This document shows, one piece after another, positions 1 through 10,709 of a stretch of 64,000 bases of DNA. Within the stretch, counting starts at the first letter, position 1; every line of letters starts with the position of its first letter. The stretch lies in contig JAJEKV010000026.1 in assembly GCA_021234155.1 (NCBI GenBank), forward strand, positions 16,236,283-16,300,282, in the 5' to 3' direction. The notes beneath the pieces are model-generated. The model worked only from the letters and a program-made list of their open reading frames with translations, did not search any database and had not been told where the DNA came from. Both the position numbers and the translations under genes were made by a program. The DNA comes from Isoetes taiwanensis (taxonomy: Eukaryota > Streptophyta > Lycopodiopsida > Isoetales > Isoetaceae).

Positions 1-3000
1 AAAAATTTAATGGTTAGGATTTTTCCTCCCCCTTTTGATCCAACGGTTAAGATTGACTGCACCAAAAAGCACCTTTTAAGGGACCTTCCTTGCATCTTCC
101 CTTTAAAAAATCAAGGGCCAAGATTTCACACGTGCCCGATCAACGGTTCATGGATGGGGTGCATGGCCCATGCATGGCCCATGCATGCCCCCCATCAAAT
201 CCAAGGGCCATTTAAGTGCCACCTCAAAAATTAGACGGATAGGATTAATCTCTACCCACATTCAACCCCCCATAGGACCCATCAAATAATTGTATATATA
301 TAAGAGATATATCTGTTATATATATACAATTACTTGAGCACCCCCCTTCCTGTGTAGAGATTGATCACAACCGTCGATTGTGAAATCGACGGTCTTCATG
401 CAGCCACCTCGTCATTATCTAAGCACCCCCCTGTTATGTAGAGATGAATCCTGTCCGTCCAATTGCGAAGTGGATGGCTAGGATGTTGCCACTTCATAGG
501 GGGTGTGAGGCATGCATGGGGTTGCACCAGATATTTGGACCGTCGGATCAAAAAGGTAAAATCTCCACCGTCCAATGAAGGTGATGGGAAAGTGCAAGGT
601 GATTGGGCTCATTAATGATATGGTGAGTTGGCAAGGCATTTAATTGCCAATATTGTGAGTTGGCAAAGCAATTGAATGCCCTATAAAATATAACACAATA
701 AATAAGTGGTTCCCTGGGAACAAATGTAGAGCTGTGGGCCTTTTTAAAAAAGGTTAAATATTATCTATAGAAACGTGGCACGCCAAATTACTACCCAAAT
801 TAATATGGATAGATTTCTCGTGAAACCAAGACCAATTAAATATATCGTGACCATATGAGGTGGCAGAATCGAGGTCTAAGAATTGGCCAGCTCAGGTGTT
901 TATATGCCGACCAAGCTACCCGACCAAGGCCGGAGGAATGGGGATCGAAGATGTTGGGCTTTTATCAGTGGCGGCGAACAGGTCACGAGGAGATGGGACA
1001 TTTCGTGGAGGAGAGAGAGGATATTCTAGAAGAGCAGTTTCGGCTCAGGGTTAGTATAAACTGATGGTCGCTGTTGTGATCTGGTCCTTATACCATTCTC
1101 TTATACCATTCTCTGATTCTCTGTTTCATGCGACAGTGATTCTTATGGTGCAGTCATTGAAGGGGATATGGTGCTTGGCGCTTCATTGAGGTAAGAGGTG
1201 GGAAAGCCGATTTGGATTTGTTGAATTTTGGAGGTTAGATCTCTGGCTTCTTTGCTTTTGTAGCCAGCAAAGGGAACGACCATGTTGCAGCAAACTCCGT
1301 CAGTGTTTGACATGTCTTTGATGGTAGATTAGTGATGTAAGATGCTGCATATAGTAACGAGGGTCGAGTTTGCCTTAAAGACAGATGATCCGAATTTTTT
1401 TTGGATGAGAATAAAGCTAGAATAGGTGCACATGTGTTAGATTCTGTTGTTTTTTGGCTGTTATGAATGCTTTGGGTGTTTTGTTTTTCTAAAAACCGCT
1501 CGTTTAATCTTTAATTCGGTTTCTTAAATGGGCAGTTCTATCTGAGTTACGCTCCGTGAGGATTCGGCAGAAACTTTGCAGTTGGCTTTTGATCGTCAAT
1601 TTAGGTGAGTTGCATGTTTTCCTTGTGGAGAGTTAGATGCATTTTGGATTTTCGCGTGCACATGGATAGAAACATGGAGCATCTTCTTGAATTCCTGAAT
1701 TAAGTTACCAACGTATGCTCCGGTATGTAATATACTCACAAACTTTAGATCTGCCATGGACTGAAAACGTTGCAAAAATCTGCAATGCAGTAGGTCTGGC
1801 TCGGCAATTTTTCATATCTGATCAATTCAAATACAAATTCATAATGCTGTTGGGCCAGGATCTATGGATCAAGGCTCAAGTTTAAAACAGTGTGCATCAA
1901 AGCTTTAACAAAAACTTAAAACTTAGATGTAGATTATGGATTTGTCTTACTACAGTGTTGCTCAATATATGCACCTTCGAGCAAGGCGCTATAGCGCCGT
2001 ATATTTGGCTACAGATAAGTGTTGATTGAGAAGTCTCCTCTACTGGCCCCTTTGAGAGAGCTGACTTTAATAGATCTTCAGTTAGCTGACTTTAATTGAT
2101 CATCTCTGAAAGTCCTGGTTTGATTTTCGCTTATCTTATTAACAGCTTTTATGGAGGGCACCAGACATTGCTCCAGCTCAACATATATAAAGTAGATTGT
2201 TTTGAACAAAACTTTTGAAGCTCCTTCCGTGGTAGTAGAGGAGCCATTGCACACAAGAGTATCTAGCCAAATATAGACTACTTCCTTGTTGAGATAAGCA
2301 TCAAGCATGCCGATAACTGTACTCAGAATCTTCACCACTGCCTAAGAAATCAGAAGAAATTCATGACAAGGGCATGCACATATGTCCCATATTAGACAAG
2401 ACACTGCTCTAACACTTTGCTACAATGAGTTTCTGACTTTGCCACAATGAGTTTCTGACTTTATGCAATTTAAAATACATTGTGCACCTCTTAACATTCT
2501 TAACTAATTTCAGCTCGTCATAGTCACCTTCTAATGGTATCACTAGCACTACAAAAACCAATCATGAAATCACGTTGCCTACTATTAAAAGCTGAGTTTA
2601 CAAGGAAAAATTATAATAGCATGCTGACTGGTATCATAACCGAAGTTATTGTTACGGACATGAATTGTGATATCCATCAAAGAAGCGAATCTCAAAACAG
2701 TTTTGCAGATGCAGCCTTGGACAGCCGATAGACACAAAAGTGGTGGCTAGCTACAACAGTATGTGCATGTGCATGCACGTGCTGCAGACAGCCTTGAATA
2801 AGCGCAAAACTTGGATCAATCCATAAGTCAAATTCAAACAGACTTATGCTTAGCATGGCCTAAATCGTTTGCATTATGGTTGCCTGCTTCAGAGGCACAA
2901 GCATCAAATAAAATATATGGTACAGTTGCAATCAAATGTTAACTTAAATTCCCACTCTTCAGTAAAGCTGCTAACCACATCTTGCGAAATGTGGCTTCTC

Positions 3001-3687
3001 AGGCAAAAATGATAATAAATGAAACATATGCGACAAATTTTACATTGGGTTCTTTGTTCTCAGACGTTTTGAAGGAAAGGAGAAAGAAATTGCTTCTATA
3101 AGAAAATTATGTCAACTGAGAAGTGCTCTATAAAATTTGCCTTTCTGCTGATATTATGCATTAGGCGGTAATTATGTGTGTTTGCAATTACGTATCTTTA
3201 GGCAATAGGAGACTTGCGGTCCCCTTCAGTCCTGTTGCTATTGTGTTGTTAGTGATAAATGTGAGGAGTCCGTATAGATGATTTATAATGGAAGGATTTG
3301 ATGCAGTTATTGCAGGTGTAGAATAATAAATAGTGTGCGTTGTTGCTTCACTGCAGGCTTTGCTAAGCTGCGTACCAAACTTCAACTTTGTGTGCCATCT
3401 GATTGGGGTGAGAATGGATCAAAGGTACTGGTTACGCCACATCAATTCTATGATTGTGAATTAGTTTAGATTTTTGGTTTTGTTTGTTTCTCTTTATGGT
3501 CTTGTTAGTGCTCTTGGAGTAGGATTTTTCTTCCTTGCAAAGTGTAACATGCTTCGCATGTTTGGGTCAGATCATGTATTGATGGGCTTGGGTTAGGAAG
3601 TAAATTCTCATTGCATGCTTCCTGTTTTACTACTGGACGCGATAAGTATTGTTGTTGGTGAGAGGGTGGGGAATCTCGTGTGTTGAG
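1..3687. other. Non-coding 5' flank of the Helitron gene
   Basis: I see no recognisable gene in this stretch; the short open frames in it have no motifs and no splice-supported continuation. It holds a short direct repeat of GCATGGCCCAT units near 161-190, a small (TA) tract near 290-325, a repeated block with a hairpin (332-494), and AT-rich unique sequence. An exon-like piece bounded by ctgcag and gtgaga lies near 3358-3411, but its product is not recognised. The true 5' end of the Helitron, which should begin with TC after an A, could not be placed; TCTCTAC words, common at plant Helitron starts, occur near 249 but prove nothing alone. Confidence 0.5.
332..494. repeat. Two diverged copies of an AGCACCCCCCT...GTAGAGAT block with hairpin
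   Basis: Two blocks, about 334-410 and 419-494, share the order AGCACCCCCCT, TGTAGAGAT, a CCGTC-containing segment and GCCAC. The first contains a perfect 10-bp inverted repeat (370-379 with 384-393) around a GTGA loop; in the second the palindrome is decayed. The blocks are probably remnants of a small non-autonomous element. No function is claimed. Confidence 0.5.
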
Positions 3688-6600
3688 ATGACGAGACGAA
3701 GGATAGAGATAGATCCGAATGAGGCTCGTTCAGAGGAGGAGCGGAGGAGGTTAAAACGGAATGAATATCAGCGCAGGTGGTATGCTAGACTCTCCGAGGA
3801 GCGCAGAGCTGCGTTGAATCAAACCAAAAGGGAATATGCAAGGGAGTGGGGGAACAGGAGGCAACAAGTGAGGCAATGCCAAGGTAATGTTGGACAAATA
3901 AAGATTGGCGCAGTTGGAGATCAATCTGCCAGCCAAAGTGAACAAGTAAGCAAGGATAGTCATGAAGATACACCTGATGAGTTCATTGAAGATAGTAGAA
4001 TGATAGGGAGCTCAAGAGAAGATGTTGCAGACGTTAGGGTTAGCCAAGACTTGCAAGAAGCTGGGGCAGTTGACATGGGAAGCACAACAGCAAGAGCACA
4101 TTATCGTTCAGAGGAGGAGCGGAGGAGGTTAAAACGGAATGAATATCAGCGCAGGTGGTATGCTAGACTCTCCGAGGAGCGCAGAGCTGCGTTGAAGCAA
4201 ACCAAAAGGGAATATGCAAGGGAGTGGGGGAACAGGAGGCAACAAGTGAGGCAACGCCAAGCTAATGTTGGACAAATAAAGATTGGCGCAGTTGGAGATC
4301 AATCTGCCTGCCAAAGTGAACAACTAAGCAAGGATAGCCATGAAGATACACGTGGTGAGTTCATTGAAGATAGTAGAATGATAGGGAGCTCAAGAGAAGA
4401 TGTTGCAGACATTGGGGTTAGCCAAGACTTGCAAGAAGCTGGGGCAGTTGACATGGGAAGCACAACAGCAAGAGCACATTGGGTTCGTCAGATATCAAGA
4501 ATGGAAAATCACGTGATTCCTGTTAATAGGGGATTTGAGTGGAACAAAATATGCCGGTTTTGCCAGACGGTATTGCTGCAATGTGAGAATGAGATATTTT
4601 GCTGCAACAATGGCCAGCGTATTCTTCCAAAGCTGCCTCAGCTCCCTGCTGTGCTTGAACATCTTTTTCAGGAAAGGGGTCTTAGCAAGAATAGTCGGAA
4701 GTTAAACCGTCTCTTTTGCTTCACTGCGTTATGTGTGCAAGGCCAATTTGTTTCCTTGGAAGCACCATCTTCGGTTGCTATGATGGGACGAACATATCAT
4801 CAACTGTTGCCAATCACACAACCAAACCAGCCATTACATTGGTACATACATGACCAATCGGAAAGAATTGCAACCGCTGATAGAGTTTTGCTTCCAGCCG
4901 AATGGGTTATGCAAGTGGGTGGTGTATTGCAAGACATAAACCCATATTGTAGACTCATAAGGCAGGTGAGGGAGATGCGAGCAGAAACAGCGTTGCTAAC
5001 ATTGAATGGCACAGTTATGGAAGATGAAGTTGCTGCTATCCTACACGGGAATAATAGTGTAACCCTTAATCCAAGGGTTGGTGTTTTTTGGCTTCACAAT
5101 GAGCAAAGGCAAGTTTATATCAGCATATTGGATCCGCAGTATGAACCTCTGCAGTATCCATTACTCTTTCCGCATGGCACGCATGGTTGGTTTCCTTTTA
5201 ATGAGCACCACTTCTCGCAGCTTGATTGGTATAGGTCACGACTCTTGCATGAAAATAGATTTCTGCAAGTAGGGCGTCTTACTTGTGAATACCTAGTTGA
5301 CATGTATTCCAGATATGAAGAAGAGAAATTAAATTTCTTAGCGACTAATGGCTACAATAGAAATAACACAGACAATAATGATGACTTTGCTGACGATGAC
5401 GAACCAGGGCAATCACATGTCATGCTGCCATCATCTTTCCTTGGTTCAAAGCTATGGTGCTCAGTTCAGATGGCGGATGCACTTGCACTTGCAAGGGCTA
5501 AGGGGCGTCCTACATTGTTCATAACAATGACCACGAATCCCCAATGGTCAGAGATAGAAGCCATGCTCAGACCTGGCCAAACAGCGGCTGAAATTCCAAC
5601 TATAGTTGTGCGAGTTTTCCATGCTCGTCTCCAACACTTGAAAAGGTTGCTGCGATCGTATTTTGGACCACTTGCATATATGATGCATGTAATTGAATTT
5701 CAGAAAAGAGGGCTCCCACATGCTCATATGATTGTCAAAACAAAGCATGAGATACCAATTGGAATGATAGACAGTTTGATTTCAGCTGAGATGCCTCATG
5801 ATGAGGAATTGGCCCATTTAGTGCGAAAGTTCATGATCCACCGGCACTCTCCACGTTGTCAGCGAAATGGTGCATGCACCTGGAAGTATCCACGGCCCAT
5901 AACTGAAGCGACTTATGTGGATTCGAGGGGGTATGTTCAGTATCGAAGGCGCAGTGAAGAAGATATATATGTTGTCTCATATTCTCCTTTCCTTTTGAGG
6001 GAGCTTGATTGTCATATCAATGTGGATATAGCAGCCACAGTTCAGGTGTTCATGTATTTGTATACGTACATCTACAAGGGTTATGACAAGGTGCAATATC
6101 GAATAGAAACTCAGTCACGTGATCGAAACGAGATGGATGATTACATAGCAGCGAGATATATATCGTCCACTGAGGCAGCTTGGCGTTTGTTTTGCTTCCA
6201 CGTATCAGAAAAGTGCCCCGGTGTAAAGTGTCTCCCAGTACACCTGGAAAAAAGAGGACATGTACGATATAGAAGACAAAACACTGCATCATTGCTTGAC
6301 CGATATTTCCTTCGGCCATCTGCCACGGAGTTTGCAGAACTCACGTACATAGATTATTATGAGCAGTATTCTTTTTTGCCTCTGCAGCGAGCAAGCAATG
6401 CTGCTGGCGAGTATTTGGAGATAGCGCAGCCAGGCATTGCTAGATGTGTAGTACGCAGGCGAAGTAAAGGAGAAGTAGTCTGCAGAATAAGATTGGTCAT
6501 GCCACGGCACGGTGAACTGTTCTATCTGCGGCAGCTGCTCTTGCACATAACACCGAGGACATGGGAGGATCTAAAGGTATACAACGACCAAAGGTATGAC

Positions 6601-8355
6601 ACGTACCAACAGGTTGTTACTGCTATGGGTTTGTTGCAAGACACATCGGAACCCATTCTGACAATGCAAGAGGCAGTTTCGTCTCTCCGCACACCAGCAC
6701 AACTCCGATTTCTATTTGTGCTTCTCATACTTGATGGTGCTCCGGCTATGGATTTGTGGAACCAGTTTCGTGTGAACTTGATACTTGATTTTTGTATAGA
6801 CTCAACTGAAATTGTTGCAACACAGCGAGCACTTACGTGTATAGAAAATGTGTTGGTGCAACATGGAACAACACTAACGGCATTTGGGCTCCCTCCAATC
6901 ACTATCTATTGTGACTTGGTGCTAGAAGAACTACAGAAATATCGGGATCATGCCAAATATTTAGAGGAGGCAAGTGAAATGCGCAATAAAATGAATTGTG
7001 ATCAAGCCCGTGTATATGATTATGTTGCAAAGATCACACAGCAGCAAGGAATAAGGGCTCCTATATTCATTTATGGAAAAGGAGGAACGGGCAAGACCTT
7101 CCTTCTCAATGCAATATGTCTCCTTATAAGGGGGCGTCAACGAATTGTATTGACTTGTGCAACCACAGCTCTAGCAGGACTGTTATACCCTGGTGGAAAA
7201 ACTGCCCATTCATTGTTTCAGATCCCTGTAAATGAGAACAATATTGCTGTCCAATCAATGATTAACACAAGCTCTAGCAAAGCAGCATTACTTAGGGAAG
7301 CTGAGGTAATCATTTGGGATGAGTTTGCTATGGCGAACAAAGCTGTCATAGAGTCTGTAGATGTTCTTCTACGACAGATTTGCAATAATGACTTTCCCTT
7401 TGGTGGAAAATGCTTTATAGCAGCTGGGGACTTCAGACAAATAGCGCCTATTGTGCAAGGATCAGGAAGGCAAGCGACAATATGTGCATCGATCAAATCG
7501 TCATGCATTTGGAGATCATTTGTTGTTCACAAACTTGATCAACCGATAAGAAATGGTGCTGACCGTGAGCTGGTAGAATGCGTGACATCGGTAGGTGAAA
7601 ATTGGGAGAGTGATATTGTCAACCTCACGCTGTTCCGAACGACAAACTCAATTGACGAGGCCAAAGATTTTTTGTTTCCACCCGATGTACTAGCACTAGC
7701 TGCCATGTGTGAAAAAAGAGCATTCTTATCTCCACTCAATGTGTATGTTGATGATTTTAATAAATCCATTCTTGACCGTTTGGCCGGATCAAATAGAAGG
7801 TACTTCAGCCATGACTCGATCAAAGAAAATGATCAGGTTGTCCACACTGCTGCGTTTACCGAGAATGACTTTCTTCATAGTTATGAGCATCCAACTCTAC
7901 CACGGCATGTGCTCGAGCTCAAAGAAGGAGCAATATGCCACATCATGAGGCTGTTAGATGCAGAAAAGGGGCTCGTCAGGAATGCAAGGGTCGTCATCCA
8001 TTCCATGCATGAAAGATATGTCACTGTCCGGCTAGTTGGAACAGATGGCAGACTTGATGAGCACATACATCCTATATCTCGCACGGACTTCTATCACCAA
8101 CCCAAAAATTGTTCATTCACTATCCATCGACGTCAATTGCCGTTGAGACTGGCATATTCGACCACGTTCCACAGTTGTCTTGGACTTACACTTGACAGGA
8201 TTGTTCTGGATCTGCGGACGAATGTGTTTGCACATGGTCAACTCTATACAGCGTTAACGAGAATTCGTCGTAGAGAGGATGTGCTCATACTACATAATAG
8301 CACATCATCTACTGTCACAACTAAGAATGTGGTATTTAAGGAGCTTCTGCTATGA
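3688..8355 (+). CDS. Helitron Rep-helicase (RepHel) transposase
   Basis: Rolling-circle transposase expected to nick, join and unwind DNA in the nucleus. The frame is open from 3649, but that upstream codon is TTG; the first ATG at 3688 gives 1555 residues. Residues 14-265 are two near-identical 126-residue repeats rich in R, E and K. A cysteine cluster (CRFC, later FCC) lies near 288-312, then the Helitron N-terminal region (DPQYEPLQYPLLFPHG, near 482). The HUH nuclease motif is LPHAH (His 678 and 680); paired tyrosines are 790 and 794 in YLYTYIYKG. The C-terminal Pif1-type helicase has Walker A GKGGTGKT (1130-1137), IIWDEF (Asp1211, Glu1212), GDFRQ (Asp1248) and FAHGQLYTALTR near 1514. The late helicase motif reads FHSCLGLTL, lacking the glutamine usual in Pif1-like QGLTL, so helicase activity may be impaired. 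No internal stop or frameshift: a young copy. The Helitron 3' CTRR end was not located. Confidence 0.93.
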   Translation: MTRRRIEIDPNEARSEEERRRLKRNEYQRRWYARLSEERRAALNQTKREYAREWGNRRQQVRQCQGNVGQIKIGAVGDQSASQSEQVSKDSHEDTPDEFIEDSRMIGSSREDVADVRVSQDLQEAGAVDMGSTTARAHYRSEEERRRLKRNEYQRRWYARLSEERRAALKQTKREYAREWGNRRQQVRQRQANVGQIKIGAVGDQSACQSEQLSKDSHEDTRGEFIEDSRMIGSSREDVADIGVSQDLQEAGAVDMGSTTARAHWVRQISRMENHVIPVNRGFEWNKICRFCQTVLLQCENEIFCCNNGQRILPKLPQLPAVLEHLFQERGLSKNSRKLNRLFCFTALCVQGQFVSLEAPSSVAMMGRTYHQLLPITQPNQPLHWYIHDQSERIATADRVLLPAEWVMQVGGVLQDINPYCRLIRQVREMRAETALLTLNGTVMEDEVAAILHGNNSVTLNPRVGVFWLHNEQRQVYISILDPQYEPLQYPLLFPHGTHGWFPFNEHHFSQLDWYRSRLLHENRFLQVGRLTCEYLVDMYSRYEEEKLNFLATNGYNRNNTDNNDDFADDDEPGQSHVMLPSSFLGSKLWCSVQMADALALARAKGRPTLFITMTTNPQWSEIEAMLRPGQTAAEIPTIVVRVFHARLQHLKRLLRSYFGPLAYMMHVIEFQKRGLPHAHMIVKTKHEIPIGMIDSLISAEMPHDEELAHLVRKFMIHRHSPRCQRNGACTWKYPRPITEATYVDSRGYVQYRRRSEEDIYVVSYSPFLLRELDCHINVDIAATVQVFMYLYTYIYKGYDKVQYRIETQSRDRNEMDDYIAARYISSTEAAWRLFCFHVSEKCPGVKCLPVHLEKRGHVRYRRQNTASLLDRYFLRPSATEFAELTYIDYYEQYSFLPLQRASNAAGEYLEIAQPGIARCVVRRRSKGEVVCRIRLVMPRHGELFYLRQLLLHITPRTWEDLKVYNDQRYDTYQQVVTAMGLLQDTSEPILTMQEAVSSLRTPAQLRFLFVLLILDGAPAMDLWNQFRVNLILDFCIDSTEIVATQRALTCIENVLVQHGTTLTAFGLPPITIYCDLVLEELQKYRDHAKYLEEASEMRNKMNCDQARVYDYVAKITQQQGIRAPIFIYGKGGTGKTFLLNAICLLIRGRQRIVLTCATTALAGLLYPGGKTAHSLFQIPVNENNIAVQSMINTSSSKAALLREAEVIIWDEFAMANKAVIESVDVLLRQICNNDFPFGGKCFIAAGDFRQIAPIVQGSGRQATICASIKSSCIWRSFVVHKLDQPIRNGADRELVECVTSVGENWESDIVNLTLFRTTNSIDEAKDFLFPPDVLALAAMCEKRAFLSPLNVYVDDFNKSILDRLAGSNRRYFSHDSIKENDQVVHTAAFTENDFLHSYEHPTLPRHVLELKEGAICHIMRLLDAEKGLVRNARVVIHSMHERYVTVRLVGTDGRLDEHIHPISRTDFYHQPKNCSFTIHRRQLPLRLAYSTTFHSCLGLTLDRIVLDLRTNVFAHGQLYTALTRIRRREDVLILHNSTSSTVTTKNVVFKELLL
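3727..4482 (+). repeat. 378-bp in-frame tandem duplication in the Helitron gene
   Basis: Copy 1 is 3727-4104 and copy 2 is 4105-4482. The period of 378 bp is exactly 126 codons, so the frame is kept. Only a handful of single-base differences separate the copies (for example aatcaa against aagcaa and tgccaaggt against cgccaagct), so the duplication is recent. Each copy encodes a strongly basic helical block (RRRLKRNEYQRRW) followed by an acidic tail. Confidence 0.95.
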
Positions 8356-8925
8356 AAGTAATAGTTATTTCTGCAATGGAAGCAGTAGTTGTATCTTATC
8401 CATGTGTCAGTTTTTGTCCATGTATGCATTGGCCATGATAGATGTGCTTCATTTGAAAATGGAGTCCCTTGAGTTTCAAGAATAACTTCTGTTATTTGGT
8501 ATAAATTGTGTATTGACAGTTGTGTGGCAGAAAGCTAAGCATGCTATTGGAGGTATAATCCATTTGTTGGATTATTGAGTACCTTTGCAAGCAGTGAACA
8601 CAATATAGGTGAAGAAGAGTGAACACAATATAGGTGAAGAAGAACGTAACTGGTGATTGAAGCCCCCAAAAAATAGGTATATCTTCGAGCTGGTAAAAGG
8701 ATGCACATTACATGTTACAAAAATGATTGGCACTTATTTTCGATGTACAGGCTCATATTTCTCGTTGCCACTTCTTCTGCAAAGAAGATCGAAATTCAAA
8801 ATATTTAGATCTCAGAAGTAGTAGCTGTTCAACTTTAATTTACTTTCTGCAAATTTTTCTCCTTTGCAACATCTACATGCTTGTGCTTTCATGTTACACA
8901 TGACACTGATAGACTTTTCCTTTTG
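8356..8925. other. Helitron 3' untranslated / spacer sequence
   Basis: Sequence between the transposase stop and the captured kinase exon. It contains a short direct repeat (gtgaacacaatataggtgaagaaga, copies near 8596 and 8620). No further gene is seen. Confidence 0.4.
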
Positions 8926-9057
8926 TTTGATCCAGAACTGAAAGGACTTTATCCTATTCGGGCAGCAAAGTTGGTGGCAGAGCTCACTTCTGAGCTCACT
9001 TCTGATTGTTTGCAAGTCAACCCAGGTCATCGTCCATTCATGAGGAGAATCATGGAA
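8926..9057 (+). pseudogene. Fragment of a receptor-like (cytoplasmic) protein kinase, last-domain exon
   Basis: A 44-codon exon remnant reads FDPELKGLYPIRAAKLVAEL and then CLQVNPGHRPFMRRIME. This matches the end of the kinase domain in plant receptor-like kinases (DP.L.G.YP..AA...A..CL...P..RP.M..V). A 12-bp tandem duplication (8980-8991 and 8992-9003) adds four residues (ELTS twice), which is not expected in a working kinase. The rest of the kinase, including the ATP site and catalytic loop, is absent. The exon ends in ATG-GAA before a GTATGC donor, phase 0. It lies 570 bp after a Helitron transposase gene and just before exons of an unrelated gene, so it is most simply a captured fragment. 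Confidence 0.65.
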
Positions 9058-9177
9058 GTATGCTCTAGATAGTATTGTTTGATGCTTTGAGAGGAAGTTC
9101 TGAAGTAATGAACTGATATATTCATGATCTCCTAACCGTTCTCATATTTATCTTCTGACTTTTACTTCTGCATACAG

Positions 9178-10709
9178 CTGGAGACATTCAAAAGGACATT
9201 AATGCAATCGTTGCAGGAAGATGATGATCCTCCCAATGTAACTGCTACTGCAGGAATATGATGATCCTGTCAATGTCATTGTTGAATATAATAGTTATCT
9301 AGGATTTTGTACATGGTTAAATCCTTTGCAGACAAGTCTTAGCCATTTCACTATTCAGACTATTGTCCTCCTTTGTCTACCATTTCTGGAAGAAAACAAT
9401 GAACTCCTTTCTCAGGTCACCTAGGCCTTACTCTAATACCTTATTCTGAAACTTGGTATTAGCCTGTCTCCTTTCATTTTCTTGCAAGGATCCAAATCAG
9501 TGAAACAGCCTCCTCTTTACAAAAACTTATTTGGATACCAGATATTTAGGCTACTTTAACTCTTGTGGCCCTTATGATGTTTTGAGCAGCTATGATGTGA
9601 AATGCTGGGACAAGTTGCTGATCTCTTGTTAAATGTTCTATTTTACAACAGAAATTAGAGAACATTGAAAAGCTAGCTATGTCTCGTGCATCGGCCCTTG
9701 ATACACCAGCAAGGAGTGACTATGCTTCTAATGGCGGGTTGTCTTCTTCGAGGGGTGACAATCTTTCTAATGGTGGGTCGTCTTCTTTGTAAGTAAATTA
9801 TGGAATGTAAAAGAAGCAAGAAGTATAGTGTTTATTTGATAGATTTCAGTAGGCTAAGGGGAATCAACACGTAAAATTTGACAGGTTGAACAGATTTTGC
9901 TCTCACGTCAATATCCATATGGGATAAAATACTTATAATCTGAAGAAGACATCAATGATATTTCTGAATTAGTTTCTCATGAGTTTAAGATCAGGGCATA
10001 ATATATAGTGCATCATACTAAAGTATTTGCATTTCAGGGACAAGATCTCAAGGCGTGTTTCCGTCAAATTCACATCTCACACCATCTGATTCACCAAAGA
10101 AATTGGGGGTGCCTGCCTCACCCAGAAGGCAATCTGCCCCTGGTTCACCAAGACGACAAAGCTTCAAGCGAGACACGATTCCGCTTACCCTTTTCACAAC
10201 CAGCTAGCAATTTCCCAACGGCTCCAAATTCCCCTCCACCTGCTGATTTCTCTTCCAGGTGCAAATTTGATAGGAGTTTTTCATTTTGTAGAGTCTTGAA
10301 GTCACTCAATTCTTGAAACCACTTCTGTTTGGCAGTTCGAACTCCTAAGGTTGATGGTATAGAGTTCTTTCGTCAAGCAAGGTATTTTTTTATGGTTGGC
10401 TAATTTTAATCTGTTGATGCAGTAATCTAGTGGAGGATTAAGAAATTAGTTTGTCTTCTTGCAGGAGTAGGCTTTCTTATGAACAATTTAGTGCATTTCT
10501 GACCAACATCAAAGAACTTAATGCACACAGGCAGACTAGGGAGGTCAGTCTCAAAGCTATTATTTTTTGTCCTCCACATGGTGAAATGTTCTAATAATAT
10601 CCGAGTGTTACAGAAAACAATGAAGAAAGCAAGTGAGGTATTTGGGCTTGAGAATAAAGATCTGTATGCATAATTTGAGGGGCTGCTAAGCCGTCATCTT
10701 CCTATTTGA
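9178..10709 (+). pseudogene. Captured, decayed exons of an At4g15545-like gene
   Basis: Several exons with matching splice sites can be followed: 9178-9237 (LETFKRTLMQSLQEDDDPPN), 9652-9788, from 10038 (serine/proline block with PASPRRQSAPGSPRRQSF), 10336 to about 10382 (RTPKVDGIEFFRQAR), 10465-10543 (SRLSYEQFSAFLTNIKELN) and 10614-10709. Order and wording match the plant family typified by Arabidopsis At4g15545: a coiled N-terminal part, a low-complexity SP-rich middle and a conserved SRLSYEQFS..L..IK C-terminus. The N-terminal exons are missing. There is a one-base frame change near 10084, a second frame change in the SP-rich exon and an in-frame TAA at about 10671, so it cannot make the full protein. 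Introns are retained, which rules out a processed retrocopy and fits DNA-level capture by the adjacent Helitron. Confidence 0.75.

Noticed and set aside
855-1064. Small open frames in the first 3.6 kb
   Set aside because: No motif, overlapping frames of similar size, no splice continuation; indistinguishable from chance.
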